A stretch of DNA of 64,000 nt from Phoronis australis (Eukaryota; Phoronida; Phoronidae): NCBI GenBank assembly GCA_002633005.1, contig NMRA01000329.1:417894-481893 (forward strand). The letters run 5' to 3'. The translations under genes and the position numbers were made by a program. Position 1 is the stretch's first letter, and the number at the start of each line of letters is the position of its first letter. This document shows, in pieces, positions 25,053-36,123 of this stretch. The notes under the pieces are model-generated. The model did not search any database. It had not been told where the DNA came from and was given only the letters and a program-made list of their open reading frames with translations.

Positions 25053-28000
25053 TTAACATCGCCTGTCATTTCTGTACTTCAACTTGAGGTCTTCTTTGTG
25101 TTCCCGGAACAGTTCACGATTTCTTTCTTGTTCCGCGTCTTTGGTCTTGTGGAATGATCCTGTTGTCTTGAAGCCTTGGTGCACCAGGTATGCATTGTTA
25201 AGTACCGAGAAGTTGTAGCCTGCCACGTGCATTTCACATACCTACAACATTCAATCAATAACCTGATTGACAGCATTTTGAAATCTAACTAAAATAACAG
25301 TGGCCACAATAAAGATTTCCTAATTGTGGGTTCATAATTTAATAAAACAGTAGACTTTTAAAATTCTGAAAATGAGGAAATTTGCCCATCTCTTTAAATT
25401 CAACAAACTCACCTTTTCTGAGAAGTTTTTAAACTTCTCAGTAAATTCTTACAATTGAGGATGGCAGATTAAATGCTGTCATCCTCAATTGTATGAATTT
25501 TAATCAATTAAAAGAATTTTGGAATTGCTGTAAATGTAGCGACTAAAACATACTCTGGACAATTGAGATCTTACAACACAATTGTGTTGAGCAAAAATGA
25601 CAGAAAAAATGAGCATATTTTACTTGATACACATAGGTGCACAGACATGATCTGGAAGACTAAAAAAATTGTGCCATGCAGAGTGCATGTGTGAAGAGCA
25701 ATAAGACTTTGCTTACTTCCTGCAAGAACAAAGAAGAGACAAGACTAAAATGGAATTTAAAATCTGCCATTTCATTAGGAACCCAACAAAATGATGTTGA
25801 AATCAAATAATTAGGAGTTGATAAGAGAACTAAGATTTTGTAAATATTGTTCACTTTTGAGACTCCAGCTGAAGACTAATTTCTGTTTTTGCTCTAGGTG
25901 CTTGCTGAGTGAAAGACTATGGTAAATCTCACCAATTAAGAGTAAATAATTGCCAAAATTAATGTTATTTCAACAACTTTTAAAATGTAGGTTCATCCAG
26001 GATTTCAAAAGTAGGGCATCCAAAATGGATTTCCAAAATTCCCAGGGTGTCCATGAGCAGTGCGCGCCTATGTTTTATGACCTTAAGTCAAACTGCTGTC
26101 CTTGTGATGAAAACATTCTGAAATAAAGCTCCTTGTATCTTACATCATTTTGACTAAATTATTTTTCATTCTGGACAAGCCAATGAGCTGCCAAGGCTGC
26201 TACTAGCAAGTGAAAATAGACAGCCCGTACTAGTGTACTTTACTTAGAACAAGCAGAACTCACCATCAGAGCAGTTGGAATGAAGTCATGACGGGTCATA
26301 ACCAGTCATATCGGGTCATAACCAGTTATGACTGGTCATAAACAGTCATGACAGGGAAACCGTACAGTCTCGTCATTTTTGGCAGGTACTGATGCAAAAA
26401 AGGCGTCCAAGATGACACAAAATTACAGTAAAATCTCATCAATATCACACAAAAATAATCGCCAGACTTGCTCTTTCTTCCATTTTCATGAGCTTCGAAA
26501 ATATTGTCTGGCTGTGGCTATAGTAAGAGTTTGAAAACAAGCATTACAACTTTGAATTCATGAAGACGATAAAATAAAATTTTGGATGTAAAGTTTCCCT
26601 CGTCGGGCCATGTTTGTCTTAAATTGGTGAGGTTTTATTGTATTTCAAAGGAACAAAAGGCGACTATAGCCAATGGAGGTAATTAGTATAATCTGGATAC
26701 CCATGGTGCTCTTTCCAGCATACCCTGACCAGTAAAAATTGTAGCCAATACAATATCACATTTCTTACTCCACAAAATATTACTCCAGCACAATAAGAGA
26801 GGAAGCACTCTCACTGACCTTTCAAGGAGAGAACATTCAAGGAAGCTGTGATTAATCGAACTGTAATAACTGTAATAACTGCAATCCAATTGCAATGTGA
26901 GAGCGACTGATTTTGATATTGATATGCTAAGATCCATTTTAATCCAAATCTTTTAGTTCCAATTTTCACCATTAGGTGTTTTACAAATTAACAACTTATT
27001 TGTATCTTTTGAAGAGTCTTATTGATATGAGATACTGAAGACATAAGGGCCTTTCATACTAACGTTGAAGCAGGCCTTCATGCAGCGTACGTCCTGGGCG
27101 TCCAAATGGACGCCTTAGCACTAATATGGACGCCCTAGAAAGGACGCCCAATGTATCATTTGGACGCCCACTATCAATAGGAACCTTTCAAGTTTGGATA
27201 CACACATTGTAATGATCACTAGGAAGCCTATGAAGACTCACAGTGGTGGCTTTTTTTTCAAAACAGGAAGAAATATACAAAGTATATACAATGTTGCTAT
27301 GCTCACACTTGGTTGATAACATTGTAAGTCTTGGTTTTTTTAATAAAAATGCACACTACAGAAGGCTGTTTTGTACACTTAAATGTAGAAACCTTGGTCT
27401 ATGCATTTTTTGTAAAAAAAATCTGCGTGTTTGGGGGGATTGCTGGGGGTGGGGGGNNNNNNNNNNNNNNNNNNNNNNNNNNNNNNNNNNNNNNNNNNNN
27501 NNNNNNNNNNNNNNNNNNNNNNNNNNNNNNNNNNNNNNNNNNNNNNNNNNNNNNNNNNNNNNNNNNNNNNNNNNNNNNNNNNNNNNNNNNNNNNNNNNNN
27601 NNNNNNNNNNNNNNNNNNNNNNNNNNNNNNNNNNNNNNNNNNNNNNNNNNNNNNNNNNNNNNNNNNNNNNNNNNNNNNNNNNNNNNNNNNNNNNNNNNNN
27701 NNNNNNNNNNNNNNNNNNNNNNNNNNNNNNNNNNNNNNNNNNNNNNNNNNNNNNNNNNNNNNNNNNNNNNNNNNNNNNNNNNNNNNNNNNNNNNNNNNNN
27801 NNNNNNNNNNNNNNNNNNNNNNNNNNNNNNNNNNNNNNNNNNNNNNNNNNNNNNNNNNNNNNNNNNNNNNNNNNNNNNNNNNNNNNNNNNNNNNNNNNNN
27901 NNNNNNNNNNNNNNNNNNNNNNNNNNNNNNNNNNNNNNNNNNNNNNNNNNNNNNNNNNNNNNNNNNNNNNNNNNNNNNNNNNTCCACCCTACAGCGCCAC

Positions 28001-30478
28001 GTCCACCCTACAGCGCCACGTCCACCCTACAGCGCCACGTCCACCCTACAGCGCCACGTCCACCCTACAGCGCCACGTCCACCCTACAGCGCCACGTCCA
28101 CCCTACAGCGCCACGTCCACCCTACAGCGCCACGTCCACCCTACAGCGCCACGTCCACCCTACAGCGCCACGTCCACCCTACAGCGCCACGTCCACCCTA
28201 CAGCGCCACGTCCACCCTACAGCGCCACGTCCACCCTACAGCGCCACGTCCACCCTACAGCGCCACGTCCACCCTACAGCGCCACGTCCACCCTACAGCG
28301 CCACGTCCACCCTACAGCGCCACGTCCACCCTACAGCGCCACGTCCACCCTACAGCGCCACGTCCACCCTACAGCGCCACGTCCACTCTACAGCGCCACG
28401 TCCACTCTACAACGCCACGTCCATTATAGAATGCCACATCCATTGCCACAGAATCCCGCTTGAGTGTTGTGACTTATTACATCAGTTATTCTCAAGCAAA
28501 CTAAAACCCAATAGAGTTGACTAAAAATCAGAGGCATGGCAATTTCAAGCTTTTTCAAAGTTACTCAAGAAATTGATTAGCCAAACAGTAAGGGTCAGAT
28601 TTCTGAAGTGGACAACGATATAGCAATGTCAATGTTTTTTTATTAAATTATTAAAAAGTTAACCACATTGCAATGGATTTTTTTGAAGATTGTAACTACA
28701 ATTATGAGACAGATATCATCAGATAAAAGTGACATTGTTTACTAATAATCAGCGCCGAAGTGGTAAAAGCTTAAGATGCGTCAAATGTTAGTGAGGCTGA
28801 TAGCAAAGATGTGATGGAATCTATCCCAAGAATGTATTTTTGCAATCTATTTTGCGACAGCACACCAATTATTTCTGCTGCCAGTCCTGGAAATGTTAAA
28901 TCAGCAGCACTGGAGAACACGATTATCAGGAGAAAGGGCAAATACTCTGATATAGCGTGCACACATTTTGACAACCAATCAATGCCCATTATTCCATGGA
29001 GAAAACTGGTTCTCAAAATGCGGTTACATTATCAGACTGTTGTCGTAAAAAGTGAGCCCAAACCACATCCATGATGATGGTGTATAATATCAGGTTAATT
29101 GTCAAAGATATGCCACAGCTCAGAGTTTTACACTGAATCATTTCATAGCAATCTAGCTCAGTGTCCCTATGGTCTGCTAACACCGTAAGTGAGCTTCGTC
29201 AAAGTAAAAACAACAAGGGGGTCAGCCAGTCAGCCATACAGTACTTACATGATGCAAATGAGTCATGATAGCTAATTTCTCATACACCAATGACACAGGC
29301 TGACTACTACTTTGAGAACAGGGGAACAACCAGATTGTTTAGAGAGGATCTTATGGTCTGCTAATCAAGGATGAACAGTTAAAAGTACGCATTTAACTTA
29401 CCTGGCTGATTCTGTTGAACCCAAACTGTACAAATTTCTCCTCATACCGTGGTAAGGGTTTTCGCTTTGCAATATAAAATGGTTCCCATGGATCCACCCA
29501 GTTCACAACATAGGCAACTTCCATCTTCTTGCTAGAGTCCACATTTCGCCATGTCTCATACAATGTATTGCTTTGACACTTGGCACAGACCTCCGAGTAA
29601 AATGGACGGATACGACGAAACAACATTTCCTTGATTAGCTTCTCTTTAGTTGGAGGTACTGCACTAAGCTCTGAAGACATTTCATATACCGGTACTATAA
29701 AGGCAGTTCTGTCAAAATCTCCTGTGAGAAATTCTTGCCGATGCCTTTGAATGAAGTTGGCAAACTGTGAGTCTAGATCAGGGCTTGGAATCATGTCAAC
29801 GTCGATCACAAACACAAAGTCAGAGGTTGCATAAGTAATACCGACATTCCTGAGCATATTATTTGGATACAGTGAGTGTTGATCAGCATAGTTTGCAGGA
29901 ATGGAGTCCGATGCATTGACCAAATTAGACAATACACCACAGGCTTTGGAGGGAATGGTTTCAAGGAAATGGTTGATATCCAAGTACGACGGTCTGTGTT
30001 GAAGAGGAAGAACAATGTTGATCGTGACTTGTGTGTTGAACTGATGAGCGCATAAGTAGGCATTAAGCAATGTCATTAATGTAAACTTTGTGAGGGGAGA
30101 CGGTATGAAAACGGTCACAATGAGAGGGCCGCCCCAGGCTTTGGACAGTTGGATGATATTTGATAAATGGTGGAGCGAGCAGTGCGAAACGAGAGAAACG
30201 TTGAAACTGGGACTGTAAGCAGCACTGCTGTGAGTTGGCTCCTGGAACACCTTGGGAAATATGAAGTACCTTCCATTCACGTCAATGACACTAGTGTTAA
30301 ATATCACGTTCCAAAATCGTTGCAATATCGTGTGAATGGTGATGTACTGATGATTGAGACTATAGCGCAGCTCAAAGAGATAATCAAGGTTGGTTTTATA
30401 GACGTGTAGATAACACACAGCACTGATCAGGGCACACAATATAAAAGTCTTGATTAAACTAGCGCGTGACAGCATCAT
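25053..30478 (-). CDS. B4GAT1: Beta-1,4-glucuronyltransferase 1-like (GT49 family), 2 exons
   Basis: In vertebrates B4GAT1 is a Golgi type II membrane enzyme that adds glucuronic acid to xylose on O-mannosyl glycan of alpha-dystroglycan, priming LARGE. Exon 1 is 30478-29402 (359 codons); exon 2 is 25241-25053 (62 codons plus TAA). The donor is CAG/GTAAGT and the join is in phase 0, giving 421 aa against about 415 in human. Seen in the protein: a signal-anchor helix (about residues 9-27), NxS/T sites at 61, 93 and 188, the metal-binding DVDM at 226-229 in FVFVIDVDMIPSPDL, and NWVDPWEPFYIAKRK near 326-340. In exon 2: HVAGYNFSVLNNAYLVHQGF and a C-terminal DRRC. The order and motifs fit B4GAT1 better than LARGE, which has an additional GT8 domain that is absent here. 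The 4.2-kb intron contains a gap and minisatellite. An orthologue is likely; a lineage-specific paralogue is possible. Confidence 0.92.
25418..25441. other. Perfect 11-bp hairpin
   Basis: CTGAGAAGTTT, then TT, then AAACTTCTCAG. It lies directly beside a second, larger hairpin. Confidence 0.75.
25441..25503. other. Long hairpin in intron (about 25-bp stem)
   Basis: AAATTCTTACAATTGAGGAT and its near-perfect inverse enclose a loop of about 8 bases (ATTAAATG), with few mismatches. The size resembles a small precursor hairpin or foldback remnant. Expression is unknown. Confidence 0.6.
26288..26355. repeat. Short repeat cluster, (G/T)GGTCATAACCAGTCAT
   Basis: Four imperfect copies of a 17-bp word lie head to tail. 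The word is itself partly palindromic (GTCATAAC / GTTATGAC). Confidence 0.7.
27087..27170. repeat. GGGCGTCCA / TGGACGCCC palindrome cluster
   Basis: GGGCGTCCAAATGGACGCC is an inverted pair. Further copies ATGGACGCCC, GGACGCCC and TGGACGCCC follow within 80 bp. Confidence 0.75.
27457..27982. other. Assembly gap (526 N)
   Basis: Run of N between a G-rich stretch (TGGGGGGATTGCTGGGGGTG) and the 19-bp minisatellite. The gap most probably hides more of the tandem array, so its true length is unknown. Confidence 0.99.
27983..28437 (+). repeat. 19-bp minisatellite GTCCACCCTACAGCGCCAC
   Basis: About 21 perfect head-to-tail units are followed by three or four progressively mutated ones (CCACTCTACAGC, CCACTCTACAACGC, CCATTATAGAATGC). 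Because 19 is not a multiple of 3, all frames read through as a 19-residue repeat. This is not a protein gene. The left edge is lost in the gap. Confidence 0.97.
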
Positions 30479-31780
30479 GGCTGATCATGGTTAGTCGCTC
30501 TCCAGTGATTTGACACCAGTGCCTGACTGACACATGTTTCTCTTTGCGAGAGGCGCACCGGAGTTGTACAGAAGACAGTAGTAATTCAGGTAAGTTCAGT
30601 ACCGGTGTAGTCTGAAATCACAAGACAGTAGTAATGCAGGTAAATTCAGAACCAGTGTAGCCTGAAATCACAAGAAGACAAAACAAATTGCTGAAAACCA
30701 CATATATCCCAATTAATAGAAACTACTTTTTGACTGAAATAAGAACTTTTAAAAATGACAATTTGGCCTAAAACTGACCATAGCAACACATTGCCTGTGG
30801 ACCACCCAGTAATGCAACCGATTATTTTTTGATAGACAAAGTAATTAAAAGTAAATACTAAACACTGAGTAAAAAGTTAATAGTCAACAGTAGACTTGCT
30901 ACAAATAGTCCGTTGACAAAACTTTGATTACCTCCCTCCATGGGTTTTTTCATGAATATATATGCAAATTAAGCAGATCACCTGACTAAAATGACTAGTG
31001 GCATTGGCTGACAGAGGATGCTTTTTAACAAGCAGACTTATAGGATTGGATTTGGCTTAATGGCAACATCAAAGAAGAACAGCGTTTATTCACAAGACTG
31101 AATTTGTTGAGTTTTGGGTTTTCTGTATATTTTCACTCAAAAGTTATCGTCACTATGGGTTGGCAAAGTATACACTCGACAGAGTTGGTGGACCAACTGA
31201 AGCGACTCAGTCAGTCAATGAGTGTAGTGAGGGACAGTGATCAGTAGGAAATACGACTATGGATACCAAATAGTAATAATAAAACTAGTATTGTTACGAT
31301 TTGAGATTTTCACGAAATTACCACACTGAGTATCGTATCGATAATTGATAATAAAACATTTGCTTTGCCTTGGGTTGTGCTGGACAGTGTAATTTAGAAG
31401 TAGTAACACCACACTGTTTAGTGATTGTGGTGTGTTGGTTGGAGTTATTCAGTTGTGACACCACACTATATTAGTGAGATGCCTTTTTGTCTAGTTTCGT
31501 GAATCAGCAGTGACTGTGGTAATAACCCACCAATGGTGAGCAATTGTTGTTGGAGAGAGCTACAGGGTTTGTAATTTGGAACAAGGTGATTTTCATTATT
31601 CTGCTGCACAAAAACTGTGTTCACGACAGCAGAGAGGAATCACACAGCTTCCTGAGAGTCCCGAGTTTAAGGAATTCTAGGGGCCATGATCTTCCTTGGT
31701 TGAAAGGCGACGTTATACTTAACTCTATAGGACAAAGAAGAGTGGGGTGAATCTGCAGTGGGTGTGGCAGGCCTCTTTTA
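30479..31780. other. 5' flank of the B4GAT1-like gene
   Basis: This should contain the promoter and 5' untranslated region. A ~53-bp tandem duplication lies at 30571-30676. No TATA box at a convincing distance and no other gene were seen. Confidence 0.5.
30571..30676 (+). repeat. ~53-bp tandem duplication upstream of the B4GAT1-like gene
   Basis: ACAGTAGTAATTCAGGTAAG and the following TTCAGTACCGGTGTAGTCTG are repeated once with few changes, down to AAATCACAAG. The unit contains CAGGTAAG, which on the plus strand looks like a splice donor. Confidence 0.85.
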
Positions 31781-31783
31781 TCA

Positions 31784-31940
31784 CTGGGACCGATCCAGGA
31801 TTTTGAGTTGGGGGGGGGGGCAGGGAAGAGTTTAGCCCATCAGACATTTGCACCCTCGCACTGCCAAATAGAATCTGAGAATTTTAGGGAGGGGTGACAT
31901 GGCCCTGTTGCCACCCCCCCCCTTAAATCCACCACTGTAT
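31784..31940. mobile_element. MITE-like element with G-run/C-run ends
   Basis: It begins GGGACCGATCCAGGATTTTG, followed by a run of about 12 G. It ends with a run of 9 C, then TTAAATCCACCACTGTA. The ends are imperfect inverted repeats of the type (CAGTGG.GGATC/T..GGGGGG) and resemble the clearer element at 32573-32801. Confidence 0.5.
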
Positions 31941-32247
31941 CAATTGATCAATTGTCCAGGAGCAATAGGCAAATAGCTCTTTGACTTTGTTGGAATGGCT
32001 ATGAGTATGACGGCTGACGCCTGGCTTTGAAGGCTTGAAGCGAGATGTTCTAGTTTTGTGTCAGCCACAGAAAGCAGCACAGAACATGAGCACAAAAACA
32101 GACAGAAAATGCATTGACAAAGTTACGTGCAAACGGAATGTAAAGCAGCTCTCCACATTGGCTAGGTTACCTGGTAACATAGATCAGCTAGAAACATTAA
32201 CCCTGACGGATGCGAGTCACGATCTTTTTCAGTGGAATCGGAAACGG

Positions 32248-32379
32248 CTACAACATGCGCATGCGCAAACGCTTCTTGGGACCACAGACTTCACTAGCTG
32301 CCTTGCACACACTTGTCACCTCGCGGTCAATGTTTCTCTGAGCAGTTCTAAACTTCTTGTTGAGGATTTCATATGTTAC
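32248..32379 (-). pseudogene. MAEA (GID/CTLH E3 ligase subunit) exon-2-like fragment
   Basis: On the minus strand, after a good acceptor (TGCTTCTTTTTAG), the frame reads VTYEILNKKFRTAQRNIDRE. This matches the start of vertebrate MAEA exon 2 at about 14 of 20 positions. Similarity fades after a further 11 residues (VTSVCKAASEV) and a TAG stops the frame after 43 codons. No strong donor is seen before the stop, and I found no other MAEA exon nearby. I read it as a truncated exon copy. A real alternative exon of a gene on the minus strand cannot be excluded. Confidence 0.5.
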
Positions 32380-32467
32380 CTAAAAAGAAGCATTTAATAC
32401 AAACACATCAAGCCTGATCAGTGTAAAGGTCACTAACATTATGTGACCTACATGTAGACAGGTTCTT

Positions 32468-32550
32468 CTGTTCAGTTGACTGCTGAACTTGAGACGCAAG
32501 TCTCTGGAGCCACTGAGGGATCATGGGTTTGATTCCTGAGTAGGACCTTT
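32468..32550 (+). repeat. Possible tRNA-derived SINE head
   Basis: GTTCAGTTGACTGCTGAAC forms a D-arm-like 6-bp stem. About 50 bases on, GGGTTTGATTCC fits the Pol III B-box consensus GGTTCRANNCC apart from one base. The acceptor stem of a true tRNA is missing. The signal is weak. Confidence 0.25.
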
Positions 32551-32572
32551 CAGCTCTCACTGATAGTTCATG

Positions 32573-32801
32573 CAGTGGCAGATCTACGATTTCAGTAAGG
32601 GGGGTTTAGGATTCGAAAGAATCCGAGGCACGTAGCGCCGAGGACGGAAGGAAGGTCGCGAGAGGGTTTCCCTCCTCACGTGTAAGATTTTTTGGGATTT
32701 TTAGTAGCTAATTTCGTTTTTCTGGCGATATTTTTTCCAGTTTTTATTTTTGATCCTGTCCCGAGGGGGGGGGGGTTAAACCCCCTGAAGATCTGCCTCT
32801 G
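32573..32801. mobile_element. 229-bp MITE with TIRs and TCATG target duplication
   Basis: The left end CAGTGGCAGATCTAC and the right end (inverse) CAGAGGCAGATCTTC, each followed inward by a G-run and GTTT, are terminal inverted repeats. TCATG occurs directly before (32568-32572) and after (32802-32806), a 5-bp target-site duplication. No coding capacity. The superfamily is not assigned. Confidence 0.8.
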
Positions 32802-33374
32802 TCATGTGTCACCTAGGACCTTTTAGGTTCACCCAAATGCTATAGTTATTACAAGTTCTTGAAAACCAATCAAAACTACATTGATCCGTTATTACATTTA
32901 AAGTACCCACGGTCAAAAGGAAAAGTATTGAGTAAAATGCCAATCAGGCGGCTGCCTGTGATTTTAACATGGCCAACACCAAGGGAAGGCAGAACGGGTG
33001 ACCTAGTGTCAACACACTTGCAAGACAATGATGTTGTTGAACACACCTGAACTTGAATTAACCGATTCAACACCACCCACTACGTCAAGTGACCAACAAT
33101 TAAGTAGACCTACTAATGAATTTTTGACGATCTGCAATCTCCTAACATTTGAAAATTTGAAACCAATTTCATAATAGTGAGTGGTATAAATCAAAAGTAG
33201 GGAGTTTAATGTTCCCATGGCTACCAGTTATGTGATTAGTTGGATGGGTTGAATTATGAATTACGGGCTTGAATTAACCGTTTCCATTCTATAAGTGAAG
33301 ATTTCTCGCCACTTAGTGCTTTGCAAGTGTCTTGGGTCTATCAAACACAACCCGGCTTAGTAATGCTAATCGGC

Positions 33375-33416
33375 ACCCGGCTTCCGAGTCTGCATACATG
33401 CATGACTCGGGCCGGG
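33375..33416. other. GC-rich stem-loop
   Basis: ACCCGGCTTCCGAGTC pairs with GACTCGGGCCGGGAT (one small bulge) around a loop TGCATACATGCA that is itself palindromic. It is much more GC-rich than its surroundings. Function unknown. Confidence 0.65.
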
Positions 33417-34074
33417 ATCTACCTACAGATTGCTAGAGTTTTGAAAGGTGCGCGATATGGTTTTTAAACATTTGTGTTGTGCATGGTAATGCTTCATTAT
33501 ATGTGGCTGAAATAATTGGGAAGCCAAACTTATTACTAGTAAACTTCAACAGTTTACACGATTTACTTTGAGGCCTTCTAACTGTTTGAAAGGGTGAAAT
33601 ATAGTATTTCAAATTCCTTCGAAGTGTTACGAATGGGGTTTGGTTCTCGAGTCAAAGATAGGGTTTCAGATTTAGTTTTGTGCTCAAGATCCTAACTTTA
33701 GTAAAGCTCCACTATTCCTGAAGTATGCAAGTATGTGACAAAATTGATACTGGAAGGAGGAGGGCCAGATACTATACCGGTGCCTACCCTCTGACGTCAC
33801 CACAAAAACAGAAACAGAAAACTTAACAACTAGCTTAACACTTTAAGGCGATCTTGCGTGATGGATCGTTGCTAAGTTTCCGACAAACTTTCAAGGTCAT
33901 TGATGGTTCATTGTAATGACTCGTGTTTTTCACAAACTGTTGCTTAACCGGCGCGGGTGTGCCTATAGGATATGTAATATGACGTTATACAACAAGCCAA
34001 GGCACATGCCATCAAGATATTACCGCGAAGCAAACGATTTCGTATATAAGGGATAAATAGGATTTCCCCACATG

Positions 34075-34206
34075 AATAGGAATACTACTACGATATCTGA
34101 TCTTGAATTTATTTTATCTGAGTATGTCCCAACTCAACCCTCGGTCTCGTTAGTACATTCCCAAATGAAACGAATGCTCATAGGCTATGACAGTAGTATT
34201 CCTATG
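34075..34206. repeat. Inverted repeat with AATAGGAATACTACT arms
   Basis: AATAGGAATACTACT at 34075-34089 is inverted at about 34192-34206 with near-perfect pairing, about 100 bp apart. It is MITE-like in layout. Confidence 0.6.
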
Positions 34207-34433
34207 TATGTCTGATAACCTATATTTATGGTATAAATGAAAGTGCGCGACATCAAATGCAAGTGTGGACATTTGGTGTCATTGACTTGATTCGCAAGTA
34301 AAAAGGCAAATTTTAGTTTGTTAAAGAGGAAACTTCGCCTTTTTGCCAGAAACTCTTCTGTTTAGGCGGACGTAACGGAGTACTGAGCAAACTTTAAGTA
34401 GGAAAATATTTAATAAAATAATCTAACAAGAAC

Positions 34434-34869
34434 TTGTGTCCAATGCCTTTCAGTGAAAGTTCCTGTGTAGGTAAGACTGTGGATGCAAATGTGCAGCAAG
34501 TCATGGCCCAACAACTAAGTGCAAATGAAGAGATTGACCAGTGCACAGTTCAGGCTGCTAATCCATTTAATGCTGAAGCAAATCGGATTGCAATGAAAGG
34601 AGTAAAAAATTGCATGAAGGATGTCATTTATTATTGCCATGGATGACTTCGTAAAGCTGGTCTGTGCTTTCACTCCAATTGGTGAAAACGAGCTTTATGC
34701 CTGTTCAGTCCGATTATCAAATTATACTATTCCGTGTACGACTGATACTAATTTAAAGAGCGCCGTGGAGCAGTTGAATAGGAGCACGAATACACATAGT
34801 ATCGTTGATACGGCGTGTGTTCTATTAACTCTAGTTTTGTCATCAAAAATAACGATGATTGTCTACTGA
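34434..34869 (+). pseudogene. Frame-disrupted cysteine-rich hypothetical protein
   Basis: Two overlapping plus-strand frames, 34434-34646 and 34621-34869, together look like one small extracellular protein broken by a frameshift near 34625-34650. The first has spaced cysteines (SSCVG, DQCTV, KNCMK, YYCHG) in a helical-looking Ala/Gln-rich segment. The second continues with LVCAF, YACSV, IPCTT and ends in a hydrophobic tail (TACVLLTLVLSSKITMIVY), like a GPI-anchor signal or membrane segment. Neither frame has a good signal peptide. The 3' part of an upstream-spliced gene is also possible. I know no family that matches. Confidence 0.3.
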
Positions 34870-35599
34870 GGTTTTTCATAAGTTGATAGAAAAAGTCAGA
34901 GCGGAAGCGGACGTCTCTACATCAAACAACTAGTTGCAAATTGTGTCGAGGCACCTCTGTGACAATCGGAGTATCCGAAACAACTAAGACAATAGTCTCT
35001 ATGAACATATCGATATTTTTTCTGAAAGAATTCCAAGGACAGAGTTTCTTTTGAAGATCGTTGTCCGGATTTCGCAGCCAGCAGCAAGAGTTTCTTGCAT
35101 CACACCACCTAAATTGTGTTTTTTACCAGTACACATTTCGGCAACCTAATAAAGTGAATTTTGTAAATATGCTCTACAGCCAAAAACGTCAAATGCATAC
35201 ATTTAAACGCCCAACGTGTGCAACGTGTCCAGGCCTATTAAGGGACCCTTACTCGTTAAATTGTAGTGCTGAAACACTAAGTACACAGATTTCTGGTGGT
35301 GTCCTCCCCGAGATTTGCCCCACAAACAGTACGGCCATGAAAGTTAGAAATTGGCGACGACCACGGTATGAAAGAGGTGGGCATATGGAGAATCTGAAAT
35401 TTGGTTCCACGATTGGAGCAAAATTTTGGCAAAGTCGAATACTGTAAGTGCCCTCCTCCCATAGTTTTTATCTTCCTTCTGGCCGGCAGCGTGATGTTGT
35501 CACCTTTTTCACAACAAAAAGCTGGATAAAGTCGACATTTGCGCTAAGTAAAAAAAATTACCTTACTCATGTTTAGTCAATAACTATTACTGGTATTGT

Positions 35600-35760
35600 A
35601 TTAGTCATATAACTACCTTACTTATAATTGTATGTGCCATATAAATGACCTTACTTTTAATTGTCTTAGACATAATAAATGGCCTTATATCGCCTACCCA
35701 AGTCTTAGTTTCATCTCTGGTAACGAGCTTGCGACGCACGAACTACCATAGATTATTCAG
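35600..35760 (+). repeat. Diverged copy of the repeat arrayed at 49.5-53 kb
   Basis: CATAATAAATGGCCTTATAT, CATCTCTGGTAACGAGCTTG and CGACGCAC lie in the same order as CATAATAAATGACCTTTAAT, TATCTCTGGAAACGGAGCTT and CGATGCGC at 49568-49640. Confidence 0.6.
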
Positions 35761-35889
35761 GGGGCATATGTCGATCATAAAAAAACTGTGTGCCTGCGGG
35801 CATTGGGTTGAATTCAAAGTCACCATATTCTCAATGTGACAACAACTGACCAAATCAGTTTGGGATGACATCCATTACGCGAATAGTAC

Positions 35890-36123
35890 CATGCGCGTAC
35901 CCAGCCTTCCACATGTGGGCTCGAATTCCTGACTTGTGCACCTTTTGGTAACAAAAAAGCGGGCTTACTGAAAAAAAACGGGGGCACCACTGTGAATTGC
36001 GCGTTTGTGCTTGTCTCATTTTCTCGGACTTTTTGTTTCTCAGAGGCGGACCTTTTTGCCCACTTCGCCAAATGGGAGGCTCGAGCCCCCCGAGCCCCCC
36101 CCCCCCTTCTGGGTGCGCACATG
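35890..36123. mobile_element. 234-bp MITE-like element, CATGYGCGYACCCAG ends
   Basis: The left end CATGCGCGTACCCAG and the right end (inverse) CATGTGCGCACCCAG are 15-bp terminal inverted repeats with two mismatches. AGTA flanks both sides closely (AATAGTAC on the left, AGTATAC on the right), but an exact target duplication is not certain. Confidence 0.65.

Larger units (their letters stand above)
25242..29401 (-). other. Intron of the B4GAT1-like gene
   Basis: This single intron contains two hairpins (25418-25503), a GTCATAACCAGT repeat cluster, a GGACGCC cluster, a 526-base gap and a 19-bp minisatellite. Short open frames here (for example 28811-29074) have no recognisable product. Confidence 0.8.
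32807..34430. other. Intergenic, no gene seen
   Basis: Only short open frames without recognisable products. It contains a strong GC-rich hairpin (33375-33416) and an inverted pair of AGTAGTATTCCTAT words at 34075-34089 and 34192-34206. Confidence 0.55.

Noticed and set aside
27243-28524. Long open frames across the gap encoding PPYSATSTLQRHVHPTAPR repeats
   Set aside because: They run through N and a 19-bp minisatellite that is open in all frames; no start region or similarity supports a protein.
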